DNA of 64,000 bases from Ancylobacter polymorphus (lineage in GTDB: Bacteria; Pseudomonadota; Alphaproteobacteria; Rhizobiales; Xanthobacteraceae): the NCBI RefSeq assembly GCF_022836935.1, contig NZ_CP083239.1, positions 1,116,001 through 1,180,000 of the forward strand. The letters run 5' to 3'. Positions 37,539-46,673 of this stretch are shown one piece after another. Under the pieces are notes generated by a model that ran no database searches, had not been told where the DNA came from, and worked only from the letters and a program-made list of their open reading frames with translations. Position 1 is the first letter of the stretch. The number at the start of each line of letters is the position of its first letter. Position numbers and translations under genes: made by a program.

Positions 37539-38633
37539 ATGAGCGACGGTGCGGCCCGTCAGCGGGTGTCCGAAACCTCGGGCGACCCGGTCGCGCGCGA
37601 GGGCGTGGACCGTTCGTTCTTCTGGTCGCTGGTGCGTGCCGCCCAGCCCCTGCGCCGCCACCCCTGGCTGCCGGACGCGGTGGGGGTGGCGATGTTCGGC
37701 TTCGCCCTGGCGCTGCGCTTCGCGGTGGACAGCGTGCTGCCGCCGGGCTTTCCCTTCCTCACCTTCTTCCCGGCGGTGATTCTCACCACCTTCTTCTGCG
37801 GGCTGCGGCCGGGCATCACCTGCGCGGTCCTCTCCACCTTCGCCGCCTGGTTCTTCTTCATCGGTCCGGCCAACGGCATGCGGATCGACGGCCAGAGCCT
37901 GCTGGCGCTCGGCTTCTTCGTCGTCATCGCCGCCATCGACATCACGCTGATCCACTTCACCTTCAACGCCGCCGACCGGCTGCGGCGCGAGAAGGAAACC
38001 ACCGCCCGGCTCTACGAGACGCAGCGCACCATGTTTCAGGAGCTGCAGCACCGCGTCGCCAACAACATGCAGTTCGTCGCCGCGCTGCTGTCGCTGCAGA
38101 AGCGCAAGGTGGGGCAGGATGCGCGCCAGGCGATCACCGCGCTGGACGAGGCGCGCTCGCGGCTCGACACCATCGCCCGCATCCACCGCCAGCTCTACGC
38201 GCCCGAGCGGCTGGACCTGCCCACCGACCAGTATCTGAGCCAGCTCTGCTGCGATCTCGTCACCGCCTCCGGCACGCCGGGCATCGGCTGCACGGTGGAC
38301 GCGCCGAACCTGCCGCTCAACGTGGCCCAGCTCACCACCCTGTCCATGCTGGTGGCGGAGATCGTCACCAATTCGCTCAAGCACGCCTTTGTCGGCGCCG
38401 AGTCCGGCATGATCAGCATCACCGTGCTGGCCAATGGCGGCAAAGGCTATGAGATGACCATCGCCGATGACGGGCGCGGCCTGCCGCCCGGCGCCGACCT
38501 CTCGCGCAGCGACGGGCTCGGCTGGCGCATCATCCAGAGCCTGGCCTCCCAGCTCGGCGGCAAGGTGGAACTCGCCACGCGGGTCGAGCCCAGCCGCGGC
38601 ACGGCGGTGCGGGTGCAGTTCACGCTGGTGTAA
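37539..38633 (+). CDS. Membrane sensor histidine kinase (DUF4118 plus HisKA_2 type)
   Basis: 364 residues from the ATG at 37539. An in-frame ATG at 37377 would add 54 residues with no clear domain, so the start is uncertain. Three to four membrane helices at ~45-140 form a DUF4118 module (FPFLTFFPAVILTTFFCGLRP). A coiled linker leads to the HisKA_2 box FQELQHRVANNMQ with phospho-acceptor H171, as in EL_LovK/Pdta-type kinases. The ATPase domain has VTNSLKHAF and ADDGRGLPPG. This class often feeds the general stress response in alphaproteobacteria. No response regulator gene is adjacent. Confidence 0.88.
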   Translation: MSDGAARQRVSETSGDPVAREGVDRSFFWSLVRAAQPLRRHPWLPDAVGVAMFGFALALRFAVDSVLPPGFPFLTFFPAVILTTFFCGLRPGITCAVLSTFAAWFFFIGPANGMRIDGQSLLALGFFVVIAAIDITLIHFTFNAADRLRREKETTARLYETQRTMFQELQHRVANNMQFVAALLSLQKRKVGQDARQAITALDEARSRLDTIARIHRQLYAPERLDLPTDQYLSQLCCDLVTASGTPGIGCTVDAPNLPLNVAQLTTLSMLVAEIVTNSLKHAFVGAESGMISITVLANGGKGYEMTIADDGRGLPPGADLSRSDGLGWRIIQSLASQLGGKVELATRVEPSRGTAVRVQFTLV

Positions 38634-38740
38634 GCCACCGACAGGGATAGGAGGCGTTCACCTGCGCCGCGCTTTGGCGTAAGAGCGGACCGGCGCGGCG
38701 TTGCGGCGGCACCCTCTCTCTCATGACAGGCGGGAACAGC

Positions 38741-40075
38741 ATGACCGAAACCTTCGATCTTCTCCTCAAGGGCGGCACGGTGGTGAATCAGGACGGCATC
38801 GCCGCCCGCGATGTCGGCCTACGTGGCGGGCGCATCGCCGGCATCGGGTCGTTCGATGCTTCCCAGGCGGGCGAGACGGTCGACTGCACCGGCCTGCATC
38901 TGCTGCCCGGCGTCATCGACACCCAGGTGCATTTCCGCGAGCCCGGCCTCGACCACAAGGAAGACCTCGAATCCGGCTCGCGCGCCGCCGTCATGGGCGG
39001 GGTCACCGGCGTGTTCGAAATGCCCAACACCAACCCGCTGACCACCTCGGCCGGGGCGCTGGAAGACAAGCTGTCGCGCGCCCATCACCGCATGCATTGC
39101 GACTTCGCCTTCTTCGTCGGCGGCACGCATGACAATGTAAACGACCTGCCGGAGCTGGAAATGCTGCCGGGCGTGCCCGGCGTGAAGGTGTTCATCGGCT
39201 CCTCCACCGGCTCGCTGCTGGTGGCCGACGATCCCGGCGTGCGGGCGATCCTAAAGGTCATCCGCCGCCGCGCCGCCTTCCATTGCGAGGACGAGCCGCG
39301 CCTTGAAGAGCGCAAGGGCCTGCGCGTGCCGGGCGACGCCGCCTCGCATCCGGTGTGGCGCGACGAGATCGCGGCGCTGACCGCCACCACGCGGCTGGTC
39401 AACCTCGCCCGCTCCGAGGGCAAGCGCGTGCATGTGCTGCACATCACTTCCCAGGAAGAGATCGAATATCTGCGCGGCCAGAAGGATGTCGCCACCGTCG
39501 AGGTGACGCCGCATCACCTCACCATGGACGCGTCCTGGTACGCCACCCATGGCACAATGGTGCAGATGAACCCGCCGGTGCGCGAAGCCCGCCACAGGAC
39601 GGCGCTGTGGCGCGGCCTGTCCGAGGGCGTGGTCGACGTGCTCGGCTCCGACCATGCCCCGCACACGCGGGAAGAAAAGGCCAAGCCCTACCCGGCGAGC
39701 CCCTCGGGTATGACCGGGGTGCAGACCCTCGTGCCCACCATGCTCGACCATGTGAATGCCGGCCGCCTGACGCTGGAGCGCCTCGTCGATCTCTCCAGCG
39801 CCGGCCCGGCGCGCATCTTCAACATCGCCACCAAGGGCCGCATCGCGGTGGGCTATGACGCCGACTTCACCATTGTCGACCTCAAGCGGCGCCAGACCAT
39901 CCGCAATGAATGGATCGCCTCCAAGGCCGGCTGGACGCCCTATGACGGGGTGGAAGTCACCGGCTGGCCGGTCGGCACGCTCATCCGCGGCAAGCGGGTG
40001 ATGTGGGAGGGCGAACTCGTCACCCCGGCGCAGGGCGAGGCCATCCGCTTCCTGGAAACGCTGGCGCGGGGGTGA
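38741..40075 (+). CDS. pyrC: Dihydroorotase-family protein (class I, with altered metal motif)
   Basis: 444 residues from the ATG at 38741; an ATG 18 bases upstream is possible. It is an amidohydrolase of the allantoinase/dihydroorotase type: GVKVFIGSSTG with the carbamylated Lys near residue 150, FHCEDEPR, VLHITSQEE and GSDHAPHTREEK. The first metal motif reads DTQVHFREPG, whereas standard class I enzymes have HVHxREPG, so one zinc-binding His is Gln. It presumably closes carbamoyl-aspartate to dihydroorotate in pyrimidine synthesis. The substitution means activity is not guaranteed. No other pyr gene is adjacent. Confidence 0.88.
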   Translation: MTETFDLLLKGGTVVNQDGIAARDVGLRGGRIAGIGSFDASQAGETVDCTGLHLLPGVIDTQVHFREPGLDHKEDLESGSRAAVMGGVTGVFEMPNTNPLTTSAGALEDKLSRAHHRMHCDFAFFVGGTHDNVNDLPELEMLPGVPGVKVFIGSSTGSLLVADDPGVRAILKVIRRRAAFHCEDEPRLEERKGLRVPGDAASHPVWRDEIAALTATTRLVNLARSEGKRVHVLHITSQEEIEYLRGQKDVATVEVTPHHLTMDASWYATHGTMVQMNPPVREARHRTALWRGLSEGVVDVLGSDHAPHTREEKAKPYPASPSGMTGVQTLVPTMLDHVNAGRLTLERLVDLSSAGPARIFNIATKGRIAVGYDADFTIVDLKRRQTIRNEWIASKAGWTPYDGVEVTGWPVGTLIRGKRVMWEGELVTPAQGEAIRFLETLARG

Positions 40076-40098
40076 CGGAGCGCGTAAGGCTCCTCCCT

Positions 40099-40178
40099 CA
40101 TCCCGGACGGCCGAAGGCCGATCCGGGATCGCAGGCCGGATCGCGATCCCGGCTCTCCGCTGCGCTTCGGCCGGGATG
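40099..40178. repeat. ~80-bp palindromic element, family C (copy 1)
   Basis: Arms CATCCCGGACGG and CTTCGGCCGGGATG bound the unit, with inner GATCCGGGATCG and GCGATCCCGGCTCT segments. A second copy is at 52324-52409. It fills most of the gap between the dihydroorotase and RidA genes. Confidence 0.85.
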
Positions 40179-40240
40179 ACGGTGCCGGCGGCGCGCGAAC
40201 ACCAGCCTCCCCTCCGATTCCCCACCCACACAGGCGCCCC

Positions 40241-40651
40241 ATGCCCCGCCGCACCCTGCAGCCGCCGCAGCTCTTCGACAGCCGCCCCTGGGGCTTCTCG
40301 CAGGTCAGCATCTCCCCGCCCGGCACGCTGGTGCATGTGGCCGGGCAGGTGGCGTGGGATGCGGAAGGAAAAGTCAGCGCGGTGGGGCGCGAGGCGCAGC
40401 TGCGGCAGGTGCTGCGCCAGGTCATCCTGGCGGTGGAAGCCGCCGGCGGCAGCGCCGACGACATCCAGATGCTGCGCCTCTATATGCCCGGCTTCCAGTC
40501 CGGCCCGGAGGCGGAGCTCGTCGGCCGGGTGCTGGCGGAAACCTTCGGCACGGAAAACCCGCCGAGCTCCACCTGGATCGGCGTCGACGCCCTCGCCCAG
40601 CCGGAATACCTCGTCGAGGTCGACGCGGTGGCGGTGATCCCCACGCCGTAA
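40241..40651 (+). CDS. RidA-family protein lacking the archetypal arginine
   Basis: 136 residues with the YjgF/RidA fold: VHVAGQVAWDAEGKVSAVG, VEAAGGSADDIQMLRLYM and SSTWIGVDALAQPEYLVEVDAVAV. In archetypal RidA the segment before the LxEIEAIA strand carries the imine-deaminase arginine (VARLPK). Here the aligned residue is Ala (VDALAQ). It is therefore probably one of the Rid subfamilies without canonical 2-aminoacrylate deaminase activity; the role is unknown. It is convergent with argB. Confidence 0.85.
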   Translation: MPRRTLQPPQLFDSRPWGFSQVSISPPGTLVHVAGQVAWDAEGKVSAVGREAQLRQVLRQVILAVEAAGGSADDIQMLRLYMPGFQSGPEAELVGRVLAETFGTENPPSSTWIGVDALAQPEYLVEVDAVAVIPTP

Positions 40652-40665
40652 AGCGTTCGCCTTGA

Positions 40666-40689
40666 GGCGCCCCCGCGCCGGGGGGCGCC
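40666..40689. terminator. Hairpin between convergent RidA-family and argB genes
   Basis: A perfect 9-bp stem GGCGCCCCC / GGGGGCGCC with a 6-nt loop lies in the 48-bp gap between the two genes. There is no T-run, so termination is only suggested. Confidence 0.45.
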
Positions 40690-40699
40690 CTGCCGGCGC

Positions 40700-41614
40700 T
40701 CAGCGGGTGATGAGCGTGCCGGCACCGTGGTCGGTCAGCAGTTCCAGCAGCACCGCATGCGGCACCTTGCCGTCGAGGATCACCACCCCTTCGACGCCCT
40801 GCTCCAGCGCATAGATGCAGGTTTCGACCTTGGGGATCATGCCGCCGGAAATGGTGCCGTCGGCGATCAGCGCCCGCGCCTGGGCGATGGTCAGTTCCTT
40901 GATCAGCTGCTTGTCGGCGTCGAGCACGCCGGGCACGTCGGTCAGCAGCAGCAGCCGCTTGGCGCCGAGCGCGCCGGCAATGGCGCCGGCGAAGGTGTCG
41001 GCATTGACGTTGAACGTGCCGCCATCCTTGCCGGTGGCGACGGGCGCCAGCACCGGGATCAGCTCGCGGCCGAGAATCTGGTCGAGCACGGTGGTGTCCA
41101 CCGTCTCGGGCTCGCCGACGAAGCCAAGATCGACCACCTGTTCGAGATTGGAATCCGGGTCGCGCACCGAGCGCGTCACCTTGGAGGCGACGACCATGTT
41201 GCCGTCCTTGCCGGACAGGCCCAGCGCCTTGCCGCCGGCCTCATTGATGAAGCCGACGAGGGATTTATTGATCGAGCCGGCCAGCACCATCTCGACGATC
41301 TCGACGGTGGCCTTGTCGGTGATGCGCAGCCCGGCGGCGAATTCCGACTTGATGCCGAGCTTGGCCAGCATGGCGCCGATCTGCGGCCCGCCGCCATGCA
41401 CCACCACAGGGTTCACGCCGGACTGTTCGAGCAGCACGATGTCCTGCGCGAAATCCCGCGCCACCTGCTCGTCGCCCATGGCGTGGCCGCCATATTTCAC
41501 CACGATGATGGCGTCGTCATAGCGCTGCATGTGCGGCAGCGCCTGCACCAGCACGCGGGCCTTGGTGTGGTCGTCGATCGGTTCGGCGGCAGGCGCGGGG
41601 GTTTCGGCGGTCAT
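40700..41614 (-). CDS. argB: Acetylglutamate kinase
   Basis: 304 residues. It catalyses the second step of arginine synthesis, phosphorylating N-acetylglutamate with ATP. Motifs are [32 protein letters not shown] and the C-terminal [17 protein letters not shown]. The length and the ~25-residue N-terminal helix suit the hexameric, arginine-inhibited type (inference). No other arg gene is adjacent. The 254 bp before the next plus-strand gene hold no clear feature. Confidence 0.97.
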   Translation of the reverse strand: MTAETPAPAAEPIDDHTKARVLVQALPHMQRYDDAIIVVKYGGHAMGDEQVARDFAQDIVLLEQSGVNPVVVHGGGPQIGAMLAKLGIKSEFAAGLRITDKATVEIVEMVLAGSINKSLVGFINEAGGKALGLSGKDGNMVVASKVTRSVRDPDSNLEQVVDLGFVGEPETVDTTVLDQILGRELIPVLAPVATGKDGGTFNVNADTFAGAIAGALGAKRLLLLTDVPGVLDADKQLIKELTIAQARALIADGTISGGMIPKVETCIYALEQGVEGVVILDGKVPHAVLLELLTDHGAGTLITR

Positions 41615-41868
41615 GACGGGTCCGTTCGCACGGGGGAGCTTCGGGTGAGGCGGGCGCAGGCCCGGCAGGGCGCGGCGGCAGGGAACGCCCTTCTAGCCGA
41701 TTTCAATGACGCTTCTCAATCAGGGTGGCGGGGCGCGTGTCCCTCGTGGCATCGCCTTGTGGCAGGGCGGTGGCGGCCGGGCCTCAGGCGAAGGCTGGCG
41801 TGCGCGCAAGCAACGGGTTGCGCGCGCGGGCCTGTGCGGCGGGCGGCGCGCATGCCATATGCCCCGCC

Positions 41869-43341
41869 ATGGACACGACCGCCCCCCGCAAGCCGCTGAA
41901 GGCCCGCTTCGTCGAAGGCTCGACGATGCGCCATGTCGCCACCATGACCGCCGCCGGCTCGGTCGGGCTGATGGCGGTGTTCGTCGTCGATCTGCTCAAC
42001 CTGTTCTACATCTCGCTGCTCGGCGAGGAGGAGCTGGCGGCGGCCATCGGCTATGCCGGCACGGTGATGTTCTTCACCACCTCGGTCGGCATCGGCGTGA
42101 TGATCGCCGGCTCGGCGCTGGTGTCGCGGGCGATCGGCAGCGGGCGGATCGAGGACGGGCGGCGGCTCTCCACCTCCTCCCTCGTCTATATGGCGCTCGC
42201 CACCGGGGCGATGACGCTGGCCCTGCTGCCGTTTCTGGGCCCCCTGCTGGCGCTGCTCGGCGCCACCGGGCGCACGCTGGAACTGGCGCGCGACTTCCTG
42301 CTCATCGTGCTGCCCTCCACCCCGCTGCTCGGCCTCGGCATGGCGGCGTCGGGCACGCTGCGCGGCATTGGCGATGCGCGGCGCTCCATGTGGGTCACGC
42401 TGTCGGGCGGGCTCACCACCGCCGTGCTCGACCCGCTGCTCATCCTCGCTCTCGGCCTCGGCGTCGAGGGCGCGGCGATCGCCACCGTGCTCGCCCGCGT
42501 CGTCATGGTCGCCTATGGGCTGAACGCGGTGATAAAGGTGCACAAGCTCGCCGCGCGCCCGCGCCTGCCGGATTTTCTCGCCGATGTCGCCCCGCTCTCG
42601 GCCATCGCCGTGCCGGCCATCCTCACCAATGTCGCGACGCCGGTGGGCAATGCCTACATCACCTTCGCCCTCGCCCCGCATGGCGATGCGGCGGTGGCGG
42701 CCTGGGCCGTGATCGGCCGGCTGATCCCGGTCGCCTTCGGCCCGCTCTTCGCCCTCACCGGCGCCATCGGCCCGGTGATCGGCCAGAATGTCGGCGCCCG
42801 GCGTTATGACCGGGTGCGGCAGACGGTGCGCGACAGCCTGAAGCTCATCATCGCCTATGTGCTCGGCGTCTGGTTGATCCTGGCGCTGGCCCGCCAGCCG
42901 CTCGCCGGGCTGTTCGGCCTGTCGGCGGAAGGCGTGGCGCTGGTGGAATTCTTCTGCCTCTATGCCGCCGGGGCCTATGTGTTCTTCGGCGCGCTGTTCG
43001 TCGCCAATGCCGCCTTCAACAATCTCGGCGCGCCGCTGCTCTCCACCCTGTTCAACTGGGGGCGGGCGACGCTCGGCACCATTCCCTTCGTCTGGCTCGG
43101 CAGCCGCTGGTATGGCGTCGAAGGCGTCATCGCCGGCCAGGCGCTGGGCTCGGTGTTCTTCGGCGTGGCGGCGCTGATCTGCGCCTTTGCCGTGGTGCGC
43201 CGGCTGCAGGCCGGCACCCCGCCGCCGGCGCCGACGACCGCGCTCGCCGGGCCGGAACTGCCGCCCTTCTCGCGCGGCGAGGACGCCCCGGCGATCGAGA
43301 CCGCCGCCGGGGTCTTTCCTCGCGCCGAGGAGAACGGATAG
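41869..43341 (+). CDS. MATE-family multidrug/Na+ antiporter
   Basis: 490 residues. Twelve hydrophobic segments are arranged in two six-helix halves typical of MatE domains, starting at MRHVATMTAAGSVGLMAVFVVDLLNLFYISLLG and repeating after residue ~245. It exports cationic drugs or toxic metabolites in exchange for Na+ or H+. The ATG at 41869 is used because the longer frame is Ala/Arg/Gly-rich and unlike the family. mmcB starts 9 bases after its stop. The N-terminal LNLFYIS motif is related to MATE/NorM-type proteins, but the substrate is unknown. Confidence 0.92.
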   Translation: MDTTAPRKPLKARFVEGSTMRHVATMTAAGSVGLMAVFVVDLLNLFYISLLGEEELAAAIGYAGTVMFFTTSVGIGVMIAGSALVSRAIGSGRIEDGRRLSTSSLVYMALATGAMTLALLPFLGPLLALLGATGRTLELARDFLLIVLPSTPLLGLGMAASGTLRGIGDARRSMWVTLSGGLTTAVLDPLLILALGLGVEGAAIATVLARVVMVAYGLNAVIKVHKLAARPRLPDFLADVAPLSAIAVPAILTNVATPVGNAYITFALAPHGDAAVAAWAVIGRLIPVAFGPLFALTGAIGPVIGQNVGARRYDRVRQTVRDSLKLIIAYVLGVWLILALARQPLAGLFGLSAEGVALVEFFCLYAAGAYVFFGALFVANAAFNNLGAPLLSTLFNWGRATLGTIPFVWLGSRWYGVEGVIAGQALGSVFFGVAALICAFAVVRRLQAGTPPPAPTTALAGPELPPFSRGEDAPAIETAAGVFPRAEENG

Positions 43342-43350
43342 AGTACGGGG

Positions 43351-43839
43351 ATGAGCGACACCGCCTTTGCCGACCTCGTCCTGCCCCCGGACGGGCGCCA
43401 GTCCGAAACCGCCCGCGCCATCCAGCGCGGGGCGCTGCGCTATCTCGCCGCGCGCGGGCTGGTGGGCGTGCCGGAATTCAGCCTCGCCTCCGGCCGGCGG
43501 GCGGACATCGCCGCGCTGGACCTGCGCGGCGAGGTGTGGGTGGTGGAGATCAAATCCTCGGTCACCGATTTCCGCACCGACCGCAAATGGACGGAGTACC
43601 GCGCCCATTGCGACCGGCTGTTCTTCGCCGTCGGGCCGGATTTCCCGCTGGAGATCCTGCCCGAGGACACCGGCATTCTCGTCGCTGACGCCTTCGGCGC
43701 CGGGCTGGTGCGCGAGGCGCCGCTGCACGCGCTGGCCGGGGCGACGCGCAAGGCGCTGACCCTGCGCTTCGCCCGCGCCGCCGCCGGACGGCTGATGGGG
43801 CTGATGGACCCCGAGGCGCTGCGCGGCGTGGTGCTTTAG
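43351..43839 (+). CDS. mmcB: MmcB-family DNA repair nuclease-like protein
   Basis: 162 residues. It has a PD-(D/E)xK nuclease core: RRADIAALDLRGEVWVVEIK, where D and ExK form the active-site pattern, then DFRTDRKWTEYRAHCDRLFF. In Caulobacter MmcB is an SOS-controlled repair factor for alkylation/cross-link damage. It is placed between a MATE exporter and mutS, with tight spacing (9 bp from the MATE gene, 59 bp to mutS), making a drug-efflux/DNA-repair set. No clear LexA box was seen directly upstream. Confidence 0.88.
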   Translation: MSDTAFADLVLPPDGRQSETARAIQRGALRYLAARGLVGVPEFSLASGRRADIAALDLRGEVWVVEIKSSVTDFRTDRKWTEYRAHCDRLFFAVGPDFPLEILPEDTGILVADAFGAGLVREAPLHALAGATRKALTLRFARAAAGRLMGLMDPEALRGVVL

Positions 43840-43898
43840 AGGGGATAACCGCACCCGGCGCTTGAAAGCCGCCCCTCCCCTCTGCCAGCGTCCCCGCC

Positions 43899-46637
43899 AT
43901 GGATCAGCTCGAGAACAGCCCCGCGCCCGTATCGCCCAAGGCGGCCGACACCGAGCGCGTCACTCCGATGATGGCGCAGTACATCGAGATCAAGGCCGCC
44001 AACCCCGGCAGCCTGCTGTTCTACCGCATGGGCGATTTCTACGAGCTCTTCCTCGACGACGCCGAAATCGCCGCCCGCGCGCTCGGCATCGTGCTCACCA
44101 AGCGCGGCAAGCACCAGGGCGAGGACATCCCGATGTGCGGGGTGCCGGTGGACCGGGCGGAGGAATATCTCCACAAGCTCATCGCCGCCGGCCACCGCGT
44201 CGCCGTGTGCGAGCAGATGGAGCCGCCCGCCGAGGCGAAGAAGCGCGGTCCGAAAAGCGTCGTGAAGCGCGACGTGATCCGCCTCGTCACCCCCGGCACG
44301 CTCACCGAGGACGCGCTGCTCGACGCGCGGCGCGAGAACGTGCTGGCCAGCCTCGCCCGGGTGAAGGGCAGCGGCGAGGAGGGCGACGGCTATGTCTATG
44401 CGCTCGCCTTCGCCGATATCTCCACCGGCTCCTTCCGCGTCGCCGAAACCGACAGCACCCGGCTTTCCGCCGACCTCGCCCGCATCGAGCCGGCCGAACT
44501 CCTCGTCGCCGACGCGGTCTATGAGGATGCCGAGCTGCGCCCGCTCTGGCGCAGCCTGCCCGCCGTGACGCCGCTGCCGAAGGAGAGCTTCGACGGCGCC
44601 ACCGCCGGGCGGCGCATCGCCGGCTTCTTCCAGGTGGCGACGCTGGATTCCTTCGGCAGCTTCTCCCGCGCCGAACTTGCCGCCGCCGCCGCCATCGTCG
44701 CCTATATCGAGCGCACCCAGCTCGGCGCCCGCCCGCCGCTCGGCCGGCCGCAGCGCGAGGCCTCCACCGAGGCGATGATCATCGACCCGGCGACGCGGGC
44801 CAATCTCGAAATCCTGCGCACCACCACCGGCGAGCGCACGGGGAGCCTGTGCGCCGCCGTGGACCGCACCGTTACCTCCGCCGGGGCGCGGCTGCTCGCC
44901 CGCCGCCTCGCCGAGCCGCTGACTGACCCCGCCCGCATCGCTGAACGGCTCGACGCGGTGGAATGCCTCGTCGAGGAAACCAGCCTGCGCGCGCAATTGC
45001 GCGACCAGCTCGCCGGTGTGCCGGACCTCGCCCGCGCGCTGTCCCGCGTCGCGCTCGGCCGCGCCGGGCCGCGCGACCTCGCCGCCATCGGGCGCGGGCT
45101 GAAGGAGGGCGCCGCCATCGCCGGGCTGATCGCCGACGCCCCGGCCCCGGCGGAACTGCAGGCCGCCGCCCGGGCGCTGGGCGGGGTCGATCCCGCCTTG
45201 GCGGCGAGGCTCACCGCCGCGCTCGACGATGAATTGCCGCTCAACCGCCGCGACGGCGGCTTCATCCGCCCCGGCTATCATGCCGAGCTCGACGCCACCC
45301 GCGCCCTGCGCGACGAGAGCCGGCGCGTGGTGGCGGCGCTGGAGCGGCGCTATGTCGAGGAAACCGGGGTCCGCGCGCTCAAGATCCGGCACAATGCGGT
45401 GCTCGGCTATTTCGTCGAGGTGAGCCAGCAGAACGCCGACCGGCTGCGCGAGCCGCCTTTCGACGCCATCTTCATGCACCGCCAGACCATGGCGGGAGCG
45501 ATGCGCTTCACCTCCACCGAACTCGCCGAGCTGGAAGCCAGGATCGCCAGCGCCGGCGACCGCGCACTGGCGCTGGAACAGCTGCTGTTCGACGAGCTGG
45601 TCGCGGCGGTGACGGCCGAGACCGAGGCGATCCGCGCCTGCGCCGAGGCGCTGGCGGTGATCGACGTCACCGCCGGCCTCGCCAAGCTGGCGGTGGACGA
45701 GAACCATGTGCGCCCGGAGGTGGATAACGGGCTCGATTTCCGCATCGAGGCCGGGCGCCACCCGGTCGTGGAGCAGGCGCTGCGCCGCGATGGCGGGCCG
45801 TTCGTCGCCAATGAGTGCGAGCTTTCCCCGCCCGAGGGCGCCCGCGCCGGGCGCATCTGGCTGGTCACCGGCCCCAACATGGCGGGCAAGTCGACCTTCC
45901 TGCGCCAGAACGCGCTCATCGCCATCCTCGCCCAGGCCGGCGCCTTCGTGCCGGCGCGGCTGGCGCGCATCGGGGTGGTCGACCGGCTGTTCTCTCGCGT
46001 CGGCGCGGCGGACGATCTGGCGCGCGGGCGCTCCACCTTCATGGTCGAGATGGTGGAAACCGCCGCCATCCTCAACCAGGCCACCGAGCGCTCGCTGGTG
46101 ATCCTCGACGAGATCGGGCGCGGCACCGCCACCTTCGACGGCCTGTCCATCGCCTGGGCGAGCCTGGAGCATCTGCACGAGGCCAATCGCTGCCGTGGCC
46201 TGTTCGCCACCCATTTCCACGAGCTCACCGCCCTGTCCCAGCGCCTCAACCGCCTCGTCAACGCGACGGTGAAGGTGAAGGAATGGGAGGGCGAGGTGAT
46301 CTTCCTGCACGAGGTGGTGCCCGGCGCGGCGGACCGTTCCTATGGCATCCAGGTCGCCAAGCTCGCCGGCCTGCCGCATGCGGTGGTGGAGCGCGCCCGC
46401 GCCGTGCTGACGGAGCTGGAATCCGCCGACCGCGCCGCGCCGACGCAGCGCATTCTCGACGATCTCCCGCTCTTCGCCGCGCTCAACCGCGCCCCGCCCC
46501 CCGCAGCGGCGGTGAAGGCCGACCCGGTGGCGGCGGCGGTGAAGGACGCGCTGGCCGGGATCGACCCTGACGAGATGACCCCGCGCGAGGCGCTGGAAGC
46601 GCTCTACCGGCTGAAGGCAGCGGCCAAGGGCGGGTGA
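43899..46637 (+). CDS. mutS: DNA mismatch repair protein MutS
   Basis: 912 residues. The N-terminal mismatch-binding domain has the FYEL motif ([12 protein letters not shown]). The connector, lever and clamp domains follow. The ATPase has Walker [10 protein letters not shown] (658-666), [14 protein letters not shown] and [10 protein letters not shown]. The C-terminal tail (~840-912) carries the dimer/tetramer helices. It is full length and intact, so this is not a mutator allele. It follows mmcB. Confidence 0.98.
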   Translation: MDQLENSPAPVSPKAADTERVTPMMAQYIEIKAANPGSLLFYRMGDFYELFLDDAEIAARALGIVLTKRGKHQGEDIPMCGVPVDRAEEYLHKLIAAGHRVAVCEQMEPPAEAKKRGPKSVVKRDVIRLVTPGTLTEDALLDARRENVLASLARVKGSGEEGDGYVYALAFADISTGSFRVAETDSTRLSADLARIEPAELLVADAVYEDAELRPLWRSLPAVTPLPKESFDGATAGRRIAGFFQVATLDSFGSFSRAELAAAAAIVAYIERTQLGARPPLGRPQREASTEAMIIDPATRANLEILRTTTGERTGSLCAAVDRTVTSAGARLLARRLAEPLTDPARIAERLDAVECLVEETSLRAQLRDQLAGVPDLARALSRVALGRAGPRDLAAIGRGLKEGAAIAGLIADAPAPAELQAAARALGGVDPALAARLTAALDDELPLNRRDGGFIRPGYHAELDATRALRDESRRVVAALERRYVEETGVRALKIRHNAVLGYFVEVSQQNADRLREPPFDAIFMHRQTMAGAMRFTSTELAELEARIASAGDRALALEQLLFDELVAAVTAETEAIRACAEALAVIDVTAGLAKLAVDENHVRPEVDNGLDFRIEAGRHPVVEQALRRDGGPFVANECELSPPEGARAGRIWLVTGPNMAGKSTFLRQNALIAILAQAGAFVPARLARIGVVDRLFSRVGAADDLARGRSTFMVEMVETAAILNQATERSLVILDEIGRGTATFDGLSIAWASLEHLHEANRCRGLFATHFHELTALSQRLNRLVNATVKVKEWEGEVIFLHEVVPGAADRSYGIQVAKLAGLPHAVVERARAVLTELESADRAAPTQRILDDLPLFAALNRAPPPAAAVKADPVAAAVKDALAGIDPDEMTPREALEALYRLKAAAKGG

Positions 46638-46673
46638 GGGCGACAGGGGGCGACGCCGCCGAGGCGGCACCCC

